In this document: piece after piece, positions 31,645-41,514 of the stretch
Layout of the letters: every line of letters begins with the position of its first letter
Position numbering within the stretch: the first letter of the stretch is position 1
Assembly: GCA_025594325.1 (NCBI GenBank)
Contig: JANHCV010000005.1
Span: forward strand, 1,143,501-1,207,500
DNA: 64,000 nt
Reading direction: 5' to 3'
Origin: Blastocladiella emersonii ATCC 22665
Lineage: Eukaryota; Blastocladiomycota; Blastocladiomycetes; Blastocladiales; Blastocladiaceae
Position numbers and translations under genes: made by a program
The notes under the pieces: generated by a model
Database searches by the model: none
What the model was told of the DNA's origin: nothing
The model's input: only the letters and a program-made list of their open reading frames with translations

Positions 31645-34080
31645 TCAGTCGTGCCACTGCGCGCCAATGTTCATCGCGATGAACGCGAACTTGTTGGCGG
31701 CCGACTCGATGCGCTTCTTGGTGGGCTTACCGGCGCCGTGGCCGGCCTTGCGCTCGATCTCGATGAGCAGCGGGCGGGTGCTGTTCGGGTTGGCGTGCTG
31801 GAGCGCGGCCCCGTACTTGAACGAGTGGAGCGGGACGACGCGGTCGTCGTGGTCCGAGGTCATGATCAGCGTCGCCGGGTAGTCCTGCGTCGTCGTGTTG
31901 TGCACGGGCGAGTACTTGCGGATGTACTCGAAGTCCTCGGCGACGTCCGGGTTGCCGTAGTCGGCGATCCACGCGTGGCCTAGACGTGGTCGGGTTGAGC
32001 GGGAGTGAGTTGCGCGTCCCAATGTGACGGTGACGACGACGAGCGAGAAAAGCGTACCGATGGTGAACTTGTGGAAGCGGAGCATGTCCATGACGCCGAC
32101 CTCGGCGACAGCGGCGCCGAACAGCTCGGGGGCCTGGTTGACGCACGCGCCGACGAGCAGGCCGCCGTTGGACCCGCCGTTGATGGCGATGCGCGAGTGC
32201 GACGTGTACCCGCGCTTGACGAGCTCCTTGGCGGCGGCCTGGAAGTCGTCGAAGCAGTGCTGCTTCTGGTGCAACATGCCGGCCTCGTGCCACTCCTCGC
32301 CAAACTCGCCGCCGCCGCGGCCGTTGGCGACGACGACGACGCCGTTGTAGTGGGCCATGAACGTGACCCACGAGGGCGAGAAGGCGGGCCCGATCGAGAT
32401 GTTGAACCCCATGTAGCCGTATAGGAAGGTCGGGTTGGACCCGTCGAGCGAGATGCCCTTGCGGTGGACAATGAACATGGGGATCTTGGTGCCGTCCTTG
32501 GACGCGTACCAGTGCTGCGACGCCTCGAAGGCGTCGGGGTCGAACCCGGCCACCTCGCTGCGCTTGAACCGGTCGACGTCGCTGGTGGTGCAGTCGAAGC
32601 GCATGACGGTGCCGGGGGAGAGGAACGACGAGAACGAGTAGAATAACTCGTTGTGCTTGCGCTCGCCCGAGAGACCCGTCACGGAGACGGCGGGCGGGAG
32701 CGGCAGGCGGCGGACGTGCTCGCCCGTGGCGAGCGAGTGCACGTGGATCTCGTCCATGACGTTGCGCATGTAGACGAGGACGAGCTTGTCGTTGTCCGAG
32801 ACCATGGCCGACGACAGCGTGGCGTCCTTGTCCTCGGCGACGAGCACCGTGAACCCGGCGTCAGGGCGCGACAGGTCGTAGGTGATGATGCGCGACTTGG
32901 GCGCCTCCCAGTTGGACTTGAAGTAGAACTTGGGTCCGTCGTTGGCAAGGTAGCCGAACGAGCCCATGTTGATGTCGTCGACGACCTTGGTCCACTGCAG
33001 GGCGGCGTAGTTGTTGTCGTTGGGGTGCGGCGCGATCCACAGCAGGTTCTTGCGCGCCGTCGAGGCCGAGACGGTGAGCAGGAGGTACTTGCCGTCGTCG
33101 GACGGGAACACGGAGCCGCGGAACTTGGGGTGGTCCGGGTCGTGGTAGACGAGCACGTCGTCGGCCTGGGCCGTGCCGAGCTTGTGGTACATGGTCTGGG
33201 CATTGAGGTTGGCGTCGGTCTCGGTGCCGAGGTCCGACTTGTCGACCTTGGGGTAGCGCGTGTAGAAGAAACCGGCCTCGTCCTTGGTCCACGACACGGA
33301 CGTGAACTTGGCGTACTCGACGACGTCGTTGAGGTCGGTGCCGTCGGCGACCGACTTGACGTGGATCGACACCCAGTCGGAGCCCGACTTGGACAGCGCG
33401 TAGCCAAAGTACTTGCCGTTCTCCGAGAACGCGTACGTCGACAGGGCGACGGTGCCGTCGTCCGAGAGCTTGTTGGGGTCGAAGAAGACGGTCGGGTTCG
33501 GGTCGTCGAGCGAGGCGATGCGGTAGAGGACCGACTGGTTGAGCAGGCCCGAGTTGTACCAGTAGTAGTAGGCGTTGCCCTCGCGCGACGGCGTCGAGTA
33601 GCGCTCGTAGTTGAACATGTCGGTCAGCTTGGCCTCGAACTTGGCCTTGTCGGGGTACTGGGCGAGGTAGGCCTGGGTCAGGTCGGCCTGGGCCTCGACA
33701 AACTGCTTGGTCTCTTCCGAGTCGGGGTCCTCGAGCCACCGGTACGGGTCGGCGACGGCCACGCCGTGCAGCGTCTCGACGCACGCCTCGTCGCGGCGCA
33801 CCGCCGGGTACTTGCCCCATGTGTAGGAGGCGGTGGCGGCGTTGGTCATTGCAAGAGTTGATGCGTAGCGATGCAGCGAGGGGAGGAGGGCAGTGTGCGA
33901 GCTGCTGCGACTGCTGGAGAGAGCGAGGATCGAGCGGCGGGCGAGCGTCGCGTTTTGATGCGCCGCGGCCACGGTGGCGCCTGTTGGGGACTTCAGCTGC
34001 ACGAGAAGCGAACGCGCTCCTCGCTGGAGGATCCCGCGCGCCGCCGCCGCCGCCGAGGATGAGCCGAATACCGGCACCAT
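31645..34080 (-). CDS. Prolyl oligopeptidase (S9A), possible dual-start
   Basis: Serine peptidase that cleaves short peptides after proline. Exons: start to 32058, then 31979-31645; the 78-nt intron is phase 1 and stays open by chance, but removing it gives FTIGHAW, the family sequence. From the ATG at 33849 the protein has 708 residues, the normal length for this family, starting MTNAATASYTWGKYPAVRRD and then DPYRWLEDPDSEETKQFV. A beta-propeller follows and the hydrolase domain has the catalytic Ser in INGGSNGGLL, the Asp in the TSDHDDRVVP region and the His in AGHGAGKPTKK. The same frame is open upstream to an ATG at 34080, adding 77 residues with no acidic residue and many Arg, Ser and Ala, like a mitochondrial presequence. 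I list the longer limit; the short form is the safer protein. Confidence 0.9.
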   Translation of the reverse strand: MVPVFGSSSAAAAARGILQRGARSLLVQLKSPTGATVAAAHQNATLARRSILALSSSRSSSHTALLPSLHRYASTLAMTNAATASYTWGKYPAVRRDEACVETLHGVAVADPYRWLEDPDSEETKQFVEAQADLTQAYLAQYPDKAKFEAKLTDMFNYERYSTPSREGNAYYYWYNSGLLNQSVLYRIASLDDPNPTVFFDPNKLSDDGTVALSTYAFSENGKYFGYALSKSGSDWVSIHVKSVADGTDLNDVVEYAKFTSVSWTKDEAGFFYTRYPKVDKSDLGTETDANLNAQTMYHKLGTAQADDVLVYHDPDHPKFRGSVFPSDDGKYLLLTVSASTARKNLLWIAPHPNDNNYAALQWTKVVDDINMGSFGYLANDGPKFYFKSNWEAPKSRIITYDLSRPDAGFTVLVAEDKDATLSSAMVSDNDKLVLVYMRNVMDEIHVHSLATGEHVRRLPLPPAVSVTGLSGERKHNELFYSFSSFLSPGTVMRFDCTTSDVDRFKRSEVAGFDPDAFEASQHWYASKDGTKIPMFIVHRKGISLDGSNPTFLYGYMGFNISIGPAFSPSWVTFMAHYNGVVVVANGRGGGEFGEEWHEAGMLHQKQHCFDDFQAAAKELVKRGYTSHSRIAINGGSNGGLLVGACVNQAPELFGAAVAEVGVMDMLRFHKFTIGTLFSLVVVTVTLGRATHSRSTRPRLGHAWIADYGNPDVAEDFEYIRKYSPVHNTTTQDYPATLIMTSDHDDRVVPLHSFKYGAALQHANPNSTRPLLIEIERKAGHGAGKPTKKRIESAANKFAFIAMNIGAQWHD

Positions 34081-34304
34081 GACGCGCGTGATACTCGGTG
34101 ATAATTTCACGCGAGGGTTTTCGCGGGAAACGGCGAAGCGGGAGCGGAAACGGCGCTGTCGCGTCGATCACGGCACGCGCCGTCACGCGGGCGTGTCTAA
34201 CCACTCCGGTCCGCGTCATCGACCCGCCCGCCCCCTTCCTCGCCGTCGCGTCGCACTCTACGAGCGAACGCCGCACCCGCACACCCATTGCAACGCATCA
34301 AACC
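34081..34304. promoter_or_regulatory. Divergent promoter, oligopeptidase / poly(A) polymerase
   Basis: Short head-to-head region (224 bp from the upstream ATG, 455 bp from the downstream one). It contains a direct GCGGGAAACGGCG/GCGGAAACGGCG pair at 34122-34154 that could be a binding site. Confidence 0.35.
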
Positions 34305-36345
34305 ATGACGGACGCCGCTCCCCCACGCATCATGCGCAGGCCCGCGCCCGGGTCGGCGTCGGCCGCGCAGCCGCCGCCGCGGAACCCCGCCGCGCTGCAG
34401 CAGTCGTGGCGCCAGGAGAAGCCTGCTGCCGCGCCGGCGGGGGCGCCGGGAGCGCAGCCCATCAAGCGCAACACCAACAACAAGAAGCCGACGGGCGCGG
34501 CGGCGGGCAAGAAGCCGACTTCGGCCTCCGCTGCCGCCGCGACGGGTGCCGCCATGAAGCCGGCTGCGGCCAACGGTGGCGGTGCTGACGGAGAGACGGC
34601 CGAGGAGACGCCCGCGGCCGCGGGCGACGAGCACGACCGCGAGGGCCGCGCCAAGAACCGCGCGCGCACTGAGAAGAAGATCAAGGACCGCAACGACGTG
34701 CAGCGCGTGGTGCTCGACAACCTGATCGAGGCGGTCGCGACGGTGCCGCTGGCCGACCCGTCGACGTGGCCCGACCTGTACCCGCTCGACACGCCGTTCC
34801 GCAAGTACTATTTCGCGGACCAGCGCATCCCGATCCCCGACAACCGCGTGCTGCAGTTCAGCGCCGACGCCGCCCACGGGCTGTGGGACCGCGCGCTGCC
34901 GTTCCCGACGGGCCCCGTGTCGCTGTACGAGCGGCTGACGGACGAGCTCACGTCGTTTTCCGAGTTTTTGGGCGGGACGCGCGGCGAGCGGTTCCTGCGC
35001 AAGCTGACGTTCGACCGGCTCGAGGCCACGCTGCGCCCGCTGCTCGGCGAGGGCACGCTGATCATGCTGTTCGGGTCGTCGGCGTCGCCCGCCTACAACC
35101 CGGCCAGTGACCTCGACGTCGGCATCCTGCCCGCCAACGCCTCCTTCGACAAGCTGTCGGACGGCAAGAACCGCAGCACCAAGATCCTGAGCAAGCTACT
35201 CAAGCCCATTGGCGTGCTCGGCGACAAGTCGATCGAGTGGATCCCGCACGCCAAGGTGCCCCTCATCAAGTACACGGACGTGGTCACCAAGATGGAGGTG
35301 GACCTGTCGGTGCAGTGGGAGGGGTTCACGTCCGTCCAGATCGTCGAGGACCTGGTCGCCCGGTACCCGAGCACCGTCCCGCTCGTCCGCACCGTCAAGG
35401 CCATGCTCAACCTGCACGGCATCAACAAGGGCGCCGAGCACGGCATCAACGGGTTCTGCGCCCTGTGCATGGTCATCGCGATCCTGCAGCGCATGGAGGC
35501 CATGGGCATCGCTACCTCGGTCGACCCCGAGAACCCCGCCCCGCTCGACCACCACATCACCGGCATGGCCTTCCTCACCTTCGTCCACTTTTTCGGGTTC
35601 GTCTTTGACCCTGCCACCACGGGCATCGACAACACCAACAACGGCGTCCTGTTCCTCCGCGTACGTCCACTCTCTCTTTCGTGGGTCGGTGCCGACTCAA
35701 AAGCTCACCTTACACGACCGCGTATAGGACAACGTGGTCGACCGGCTGTACCAGAACAACTCGGGGACGCTGCTCGTGACGTCGGTGCGCGTGCAGACCC
35801 CCGCCGAGAACGTCGGCCGTTCCGTCGACCCGGGCCCGTGGCTCACGTTCCGGACGGCGTGCCAGCGCACGTTCCTGACGCTATACCAGCTGTCCGAGGG
35901 TCCCGAGACCTCGTCAGCGGCGGCCGCACTTGCGGGCGAGCACCCGGTCGAGCGCGCGCTCCTTGCGCACGTCGTGGCCCTGCCGGACGCGTACACGGCG
36001 GCCATGGCGGCGACCGCGAAATACCTCGGCGAGCTCGACAAGTACGCGGTGGGCGCCGCGTCCGAGCTCGAGTGGGAGACCCAGGTCCGCACCAACCTCC
36101 TCTCGTCGCTCGCCAACTTCCTCCGCAAGCACGAGGAGGCCGTCAAGAAGGCCAAGAAGGCCAAGCAGGACGCCCGCAAGCGCCAGCAGGCGCTCCAGCA
36201 GCAGCAGGCGCAGCGCATGGGGATCCCGCCGCACCAGCAGCAGCAGCAGCGCATGTACGCGGGTGCCGGTGCCGACTGGAGCGCCGATGGCGGCAGCGCG
36301 GCCGCGGCCGCGGGGCGCGCGCGGGCTCGTGGTGGGCGGGCGTAG
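34305..36345 (+). CDS. Non-canonical poly(A) polymerase, Trf4/Cid14-like
   Basis: Nucleotidyltransferase of the Trf4/PAPD5 group, which in fungi adds short A-tails for nuclear RNA surveillance in the TRAMP complex. Exons 34305-35660 and 35728-36345 give 657 residues. An Ala/Lys/Pro-rich N-terminus of about 140 residues precedes the conserved region. LYERLTDELTSFSEFLGG corresponds to the helix before the active site, the catalytic motif is LFGSSASPAYNPASDLDVG (two Asp), and the third Asp is in KMEVDLSV. The central domain has VPLVRTVKAMLNLHGIN and the nucleotide-recognition part has HGINGFCALCMVIAILQ. Compared with Trf4 the loop after GS lacks the usual GLYLP. The C-terminus is Lys/Gln-rich and ends in RARARGGRA. 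The start is the first ATG after the leader; the frame is also open upstream without coding character. Confidence 0.85.
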
Positions 36346-37221
36346 GTGGGTGATGATACAGGGCGAGTAGTGCCGGATACACGAATTTTTCTGTTGAGCT
36401 CTCTCTGGGATGCGAGTGGAGTCCCGCCCGACCATGGCGGGTGCGCACCACTCGAGCGATCCATCGCAGCAGGGCCGGATGACGTGCGCGTCGAGTCGAG
36501 TCGCTGATGGAAGAAGCCGAAGCATCTCCGGCGCGGCGTTCCGACATGTTCCGTTGCGCCACACGTTCCGACCTGTTCCGACAGTCAAGCGCCGCGCACG
36601 TTCCTGCCGCGCCGCGATGGATCGGGCCGAGCCCTGCTGATGGCAGGGACCTCGAGGTTGCAGCGACGTCGTGGTCGCCGCCATGGTGAGGAGCGGATCG
36701 ACGTCGTGGACGATGGCCAACGTGGTCGCGGCCGTCACGGTGACCGTGGCCGCGGAGTCCAGTCACCACACACACACCATCCATCGCGGTGCGGCGCGCC
36801 AGCCTCTTGGGCGCGGCGCGGCGGTCACGGCCGGCCGTCTATTTTCGCGTCCCCGCATATGTATAGCGCGGGGGCCACGCGGGGCGGCCTGAAACGCAAG
36901 AAACCGAGGTCACGTTTTCATCTCTGGTCCATCACTCGGGCTGAGCGCGGGCTTGCGCGACCGACAGACCGAGCAGCTGTCTGATCCGCACCCGCGCCGG
37001 CACCCCCATCCCCCAAACCCGAATCGTACTTAGGCAGGGCGCTCCCCCGGCCGCATCCCCTCTCTCTCCCGCCCCTCGTCGTCGTCGTACCCGGACTCTT
37101 GCAACGTAGCACTACTTCCTCGGTCGCTTGATACCACTCCACCTCGTCAACAAGAACTGTATGCATCTCTTGTCGCGACGGAGCAGCAGCAACGAGAGCT
37201 CACACGTCTCCCCAACACAGA
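36346..37221. promoter_or_regulatory. Upstream region of arginase
   Basis: 876 bases between two plus-strand genes. It contains a TATAG-type sequence near 36863 and a C/T-rich leader from 37040 to 37130. No gene recognised. Confidence 0.35.
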
Positions 37222-38256
37222 ATGTCGAACGGAACCACCACCAACAACAACAACGGCAGCACCCCCGCGGCGGCGCCGGCGCCGTCGGCCAACGCCATGT
37301 CGGGCAGCTACGTGACGCACGCGTTCGTGCAGGTGCCCAAGACGGTGGCGATCCTGGGCGTGGCGTTCAGCGGCGGGCAGGCGCGCGGCGGCGTGGAGAA
37401 CGGGCCGCAGACGCTGGCCGAGTTCGGCCTGCACCAGCAGCTGCGCGACCTCGACTGGAACGTGACGGTCGACGCGCGGTGCCAGGACCTGACGCACCTG
37501 CAGCCCAAGGCCGACGCCAACATCGGCAAGCTCAAGAACCCGCGCTACGTGTCGCGCGTGTGCGAGTACGTGGCCAATGTCGTCGAGGAGCACGCGCGCC
37601 AGGGCGAGCTCGTGCTGACGGTCGGCGGCGACCACTCGCTCGGCATGGCGACCATCTCCGGCACGGCCCGCGTCCACAAGGACATGTGCGTGGTCTGGGT
37701 CGACGCGCACGCCGATATCAACACCCCGCTCACCACCGACTCGGGCAACCTGCACGGGTGCCCCGTGTCGTTCCTGCTCGGCCTGCCCGGCACCGAGATC
37801 CCCGAGTTTGCCTGGTGCAAGCCGTGCCTGACGCCCGACCGCATCGTGTACATTGGCCTGCGCGACGTGGACGCGGGCGAGAAGCGCATTCTGCGCGAGT
37901 ACGGCATCAAGGCCTTCTCGATGACCGAGGTGGACCGGTACGGCATCGGCCGCGTCGTCGAGATGGCGCTCGACCACGTCAACCCGAACCGCGACCGCCC
38001 GATCCACCTGTCGTACGACGTCGACGCGCTCGACCCCTCGGTTGCCCCCGCCACGGGCACGCCCGTCAGAGGCGGCCTGACGTTCCGCGAGGGCCACTAC
38101 ATCTGCGAGGCGCTCCACGAGACGGGCCTGCTCGCGGCCATGGACATCATGGAGGTCAACCCCGCCCTCGCGAACGGCGACGTGACCCAGCTCACCCAGA
38201 CGGTCGCTGTCGGGTGCTCGCTCGTCCGCTCGGCGCTCGGCGAGACGCTCCTGTAA
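37222..38256 (+). CDS. CAR1: Arginase
   Basis: Mn-dependent hydrolase converting L-arginine to ornithine and urea, usually cytosolic in fungi. Single exon, 344 residues. The three metal-binding signatures are intact: LTVGGDHSLGMATI, WVDAHADINTP and SYDVDALDPSVAPATGTP. The substrate-side segment SGNLHGCPVSFLLG and the final glutamate motif MDIMEVNPAL are also present. The N-terminal ~30 residues (Thr/Asn/Ala/Pro-rich) are an extension before the conserved core starting at KTVAILGVAFSGGQARGGVE. The start is the ATG after a C/T-rich leader. No regulatory sites can be assigned with confidence. Confidence 0.96.
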   Translation: MSNGTTTNNNNGSTPAAAPAPSANAMSGSYVTHAFVQVPKTVAILGVAFSGGQARGGVENGPQTLAEFGLHQQLRDLDWNVTVDARCQDLTHLQPKADANIGKLKNPRYVSRVCEYVANVVEEHARQGELVLTVGGDHSLGMATISGTARVHKDMCVVWVDAHADINTPLTTDSGNLHGCPVSFLLGLPGTEIPEFAWCKPCLTPDRIVYIGLRDVDAGEKRILREYGIKAFSMTEVDRYGIGRVVEMALDHVNPNRDRPIHLSYDVDALDPSVAPATGTPVRGGLTFREGHYICEALHETGLLAAMDIMEVNPALANGDVTQLTQTVAVGCSLVRSALGETLL

Positions 38257-38430
38257 ATCCCATCGTCTTGTGTCTACCCTTCCCTCCCTCTCTTGAACAT
38301 AGCAAACCTGTCTCTATACTCTCTTTCTTCTCGATCATCTTCCGTCTTGGACTCTGAGCGATCGTGAGCGCGAGTGACAAGTTCATACAGGCTAGGGGAT
38401 TGTATTGGACAAGATCGACCACACGAGCGA

Positions 38431-38871
38431 TTACGCGGACACGGGTGCTGGCTCCTCGATCTCGTTCGCCTCAGCGACTGTCTCCTCGGCCGTCGCATCG
38501 GCAACCACGTCGGCATCCGCGGCCGGCGCCGCGGGCTCGACCTCCTTGGGCGCGTCCTCGTCGTCGTCGCGCAGCTCGTCGGCGTACACGTCGGGGTGCT
38601 CGCGGAAGCAGTCCTGCATGGCCTGGAACTTGTCGACGCAGTCGATGCCCTTGGGGTCCGTCTCCGAGTACACAAAGCACGAGAAGGCGTCGCGGAACTG
38701 CTCGCCGCACGGGCCGTACGCCATGCCGCCCAGGCACGGGCAGTCCCAGTTGATCTCGCCCGTTGCGCTCACGGCGCCCTGCGGCTCGTCGGAGGAGGGG
38801 GAGGTGTGGTCATCGGCCGTCACAAAGTGGATCGTGTCCTTGCCGTTGTCGTCGGTGCGCGAGTAGCTCAT
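38431..38871 (-). CDS. MIA40: Mitochondrial intermembrane-space oxidoreductase MIA40
   Basis: Import receptor and disulfide donor for small cysteine-rich proteins in the intermembrane space. 146 residues, one exon. The redox CPC motif lies in [18 protein letters not shown]. The two CX9C pairs are [11 protein letters not shown] and [11 protein letters not shown]. An acidic/Ala-rich tail follows. There is no N-terminal membrane anchor or presequence: the protein starts [16 protein letters not shown], like the soluble CHCHD4 of animals and unlike the membrane-anchored Mia40 of Saccharomyces. Start is the only in-frame ATG ahead of the core. It converges with arginase, 174 bp between the stops. 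Confidence 0.94.
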   Translation of the reverse strand: MSYSRTDDNGKDTIHFVTADDHTSPSSDEPQGAVSATGEINWDCPCLGGMAYGPCGEQFRDAFSCFVYSETDPKGIDCVDKFQAMQDCFREHPDVYADELRDDDEDAPKEVEPAAPAADADVVADATAEETVAEANEIEEPAPVSA

Positions 38872-39365
38872 GGTGGCGTGGGTGTTACGTTGCAGAGAGT
38901 GGGGGTGCTTTGTTGCTGTTGACGTTGTAAGGAGAGGGTGGAGCGATGCGTAAGCGACGACGGCGGCCGGGGAGCCGGGGAGACGCTGCCGATCATCAAC
39001 GAATCAGCAGCGCACCTGACTCTTCGCGCCCATCCTTATGGGGAATCCGGATACCGCTATGAGCCCGCATGCGCCACCGCCACACCTCCCCACCCTTCCT
39101 CTCCCCTCCTCCCCTCCCCTCTCCCTCTGATCCCCGCCATGATGACCAAATGAACACTTGGCCGTGGGCCTCACAGCTCGCCGTCGTTGGCAGCGAGTGG
39201 GTGCCGTGGCTCGCCGCGCTGCTCCGCGCCGCCGCCGTCGTGGCGCTTCTCGCGCGCCTCGCCGTCCTCCACCCGCGCATTTCGTCGTCACCGCATGGAG
39301 CTCATGTAACTTGCCGCAACGCAACGGGAAAGAAACCAAAGAGGAAGCGGATCTACATCACCGCC
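38872..39365. promoter_or_regulatory. Head-to-head region, MIA40 / unknown membrane protein
   Basis: A C/T-rich tract (39080-39130) precedes the plus-strand gene. An open frame with ATGs at 39069 and 39150 continues into that gene and would add a hydrophobic segment (WLAALLRAAAVVALLARLAV), so part of this interval may be coding. Confidence 0.35.
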
Positions 39366-40562
39366 ATGGCCGTCGAGTCGCGCATCGTCGAGTCGCCGCA
39401 CAACCACGCGCCGTCCCCGACGCCGACGCCGCACGGGGAGCATGAGGCGAGGCAGGCGAGCGCGCAGAACGCGGTGCTTGAGAGTCTTGGCGTGTTGCGT
39501 AAGGCGTTTGATGCCGAGGGTGCGCTGAACCGGCTGGCGTCGCTAGAAGAGGGCGGTGGACTAACGTCGGGTCTAGGCACGCCCAAACACCCCGACGAAC
39601 TCGGCGTGGGCGTCGTCGCCGTCACCATCCAGAGCCTCGTCGTGTGGCCGCTCGACTCGCTGCGCCTGCACATGAGCGTGTGGCAGACGGTACGCCGCCG
39701 CTGTCGCCTCGCCTTCCTCGATCTCTGCTCACCCCACCCACCGCTGATGCAGCCGTCGTGGTTCGCGCTCGTCTTCCGCACGCACCACGGTAAACCGCAC
39801 GGCCCGCCTCTCCTCGTGCCCTCATCCGTCCGCCCCGCCGTGTACGCGGGCCTGCTCGAGTCGACGCTCTGGCCGACCATCTGCTTCGCGTCGCACTACC
39901 TCGAACCACGACCTAAACCGCGCGTCGTCGCGCCCGGCGGCTTCCAGCCCGTCGTCCCCACCTCCCCACCACCCCGCCTCACCGAGCACCCCGCCGCGCG
40001 GCTCCTCGGCCCACGCGTCGGCCGGTACCTCGCGTACCCGCTACGCCAGGTCGCGCTACTCCGCCAAATCGGCGCCCCCGGCCCGTCCCTGACGCTGCGG
40101 TCGTGGGCCGCCATGGTCTTCACCCCGTGGCGGTCGCGCCAACTCGGCGCCGCGCGCGGCCCCGATTTCGCGTGGCGGCTCGCCCACGAGGTCCTCGACT
40201 CGGCCGAGTGGCTCGCCGTCGAGGGCGTGCGCGGGGTCATGATGCGCGCGCGCCGCCCGCTCCCGCGCGGTGTCACGGGCCCGCCGGGGACCGCGACGTT
40301 GTTGCTCGAGACGTGGGTCCCGACGCTCGTCGGCAAGCTGGTCACGCATGTCCCGCGCGCGGCGTTGCTCAGGGCGCAGGTCGGCCTGCCGCGCGTCGCG
40401 GGGTGGGGGCTGTTGGCGGCGGGGACGGAGCCGTTTGTGCTGGCCGAGATTGTGCTTGACTGGTACCTCATCGAGGCCGCGGCGTGGGCGGTCGAGTGGG
40501 TCCGGCGAACGGTCACAGCGCCGACGCAGCCGCGGCCGCGGGCTGGGGAGGGATACAGGTAG
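39366..40562 (+). CDS. Unrecognised membrane-associated protein
   Basis: Protein of about 377 residues after removing a 63-nt intron (39690-39752; donor GTACGC, branch-like CTGAT, acceptor CAG). The intron length is a multiple of three, so the frame is open through it. The start ATG at 39366 has a strong context (GCCATGG); two upstream in-frame ATGs are possible. Hydrophobic stretches include VGVVAVTIQSLVVWPLDSL, SVRPAVYAGLLESTLWPTI and WGLLAAGTEPFVLAEIVL, so it is probably an integral or tightly bound membrane protein. Positively charged segments with many Arg and Pro lie between them. The pattern of paired hydrophobic segments recalls mitochondrial carriers, but the carrier signature PxDxxR is not clearly present (the nearest is WPLDSLRL). 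I do not recognise the family. Confidence 0.6.
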   Translation: MAVESRIVESPHNHAPSPTPTPHGEHEARQASAQNAVLESLGVLRKAFDAEGALNRLASLEEGGGLTSGLGTPKHPDELGVGVVAVTIQSLVVWPLDSLRLHMSVWQTVRRRCRLAFLDLCSPHPPLMQPSWFALVFRTHHGKPHGPPLLVPSSVRPAVYAGLLESTLWPTICFASHYLEPRPKPRVVAPGGFQPVVPTSPPPRLTEHPAARLLGPRVGRYLAYPLRQVALLRQIGAPGPSLTLRSWAAMVFTPWRSRQLGAARGPDFAWRLAHEVLDSAEWLAVEGVRGVMMRARRPLPRGVTGPPGTATLLLETWVPTLVGKLVTHVPRAALLRAQVGLPRVAGWGLLAAGTEPFVLAEIVLDWYLIEAAAWAVEWVRRTVTAPTQPRPRAGEGYR

Positions 40563-40710
40563 TGTATAGAAACGAACGATGAATAATAGACACGAGGTCG
40601 GTTCGGAGACGCGTTGCGCCACCTCCGCCACCCACTTTGCTACCCCTACCGCTGCTGCGACACGTAACGCGACGTGCGTCACGGCACCATCTGGGCGAGC
40701 CGGCCGCTCA

Positions 40711-41514
40711 TCACCGCGAAGGCCAGGTACAGCTAAACGCGTACGCGAGGCCGTGAGTGACACCTGCTAGACTTCCAGTGCAGCGATGGCGACGGACCCA
40801 CACAATGAAAGAGAGAAGGAGCAGAAGGACGGCGATCAGGAGCAGGCTCTCGTGGCGCAGCCGCCGCACGAGCTGGCCAACCGTCACCGACACGGCGCGT
40901 GATGGCCGCGGTGATGGACGCTCTCGACCGCGACCGTAGCCGAGTTGGGACGAGGTTGCGCGACCTGACGGCTCCGCTACGTACTCCTGCTGCACTGGCG
41001 GCCATTGCGGCCAAAAACGACTGCGTAGCCGACCACGGGTAGTGCGTCACTCGTACATAGGCCGCAATAAACAGCAGGAACACGAAGAACAGCAACGCGT
41101 TGATCGCTTGCGAAAGCGGGGTCGGCGGGCGAGGAGGGAGATCTTGCACAGGAAACTGGTGCGCTATCTCGGGCGCATGTGACCAGCGTGCGAAACCGCT
41201 CATGGACGACCAGCCCGTGGAGCCGTCATCCATAGGCGGCCAGCCCGCGTCATCAGGTGTATGCGGCCAGTCTGGGAAGCTGGACGCTGGGAAGCTAGTC
41301 GCTGGGAAGTAAGACGGGGGAAACCTGACGCAGTGAAGCCTGGTGGGAAGCCAGTCTCCGGGAAGTCGGATGGGAAGCCAAACTCCAGGAATTCAGACGG
41401 CGGAAAGCCAGATAGGAAGCCAGCAAACCCGTCCTCGTCCTCGCCGCAGTTCGGCTTCTTGGCCGCGGGTCGCGGTTGCGCTGCAGGCTTCGATTTTTTG
41501 CTTGTGCAATTCAT
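40711..41514 (-). pseudogene. Frameshifted membrane protein with Phe-Pro repeats
   Basis: From an ATG at 41514 the frame reads NCTSKKSKPAAQPRPAAKK, then a repeat of Phe-Pro units (GFPSDFPETGFPPGFTASGF). At a run of five G on the plus strand (41316-41320) the Phe-Pro pattern jumps to another frame (SYFPATSFPASSFPDWP), which leads on to PLSQAINALLFFVFLLFIAA, a membrane helix. One extra base in the run would join the two. A second helix, LLLIAVLLLLLSFIVWV, appears in a third frame further on, so there is either another frameshift or an intron near 41000. Upstream sequence resembles the promoters of the four-helix family to the right, so this is likely a decayed or differently spliced relative. 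It could be functional if the first shift is a sequencing error. Confidence 0.4.
41290..41430. repeat. Short tandem repeats around GGGAAG(C/T)
   Basis: About ten irregular units of 12-18 bp with the core (T/G)GGGAAG(C/T), coding for the Phe-Pro pattern on the minus strand. Confidence 0.65.

Noticed and set aside
32861-34288. A 475-residue minus-strand frame overlapping prolyl oligopeptidase
   Set aside because: Arg/Pro/Gly-rich shadow of the true gene in another frame; no domain features.
39069-39365. Longer N-terminus of the 39.4 kb protein starting at 39069 or 39150
   Set aside because: The ATG at 39366 has the better context, and the upstream part is Pro/Ser/Arg noise-like; kept only as an alternative.
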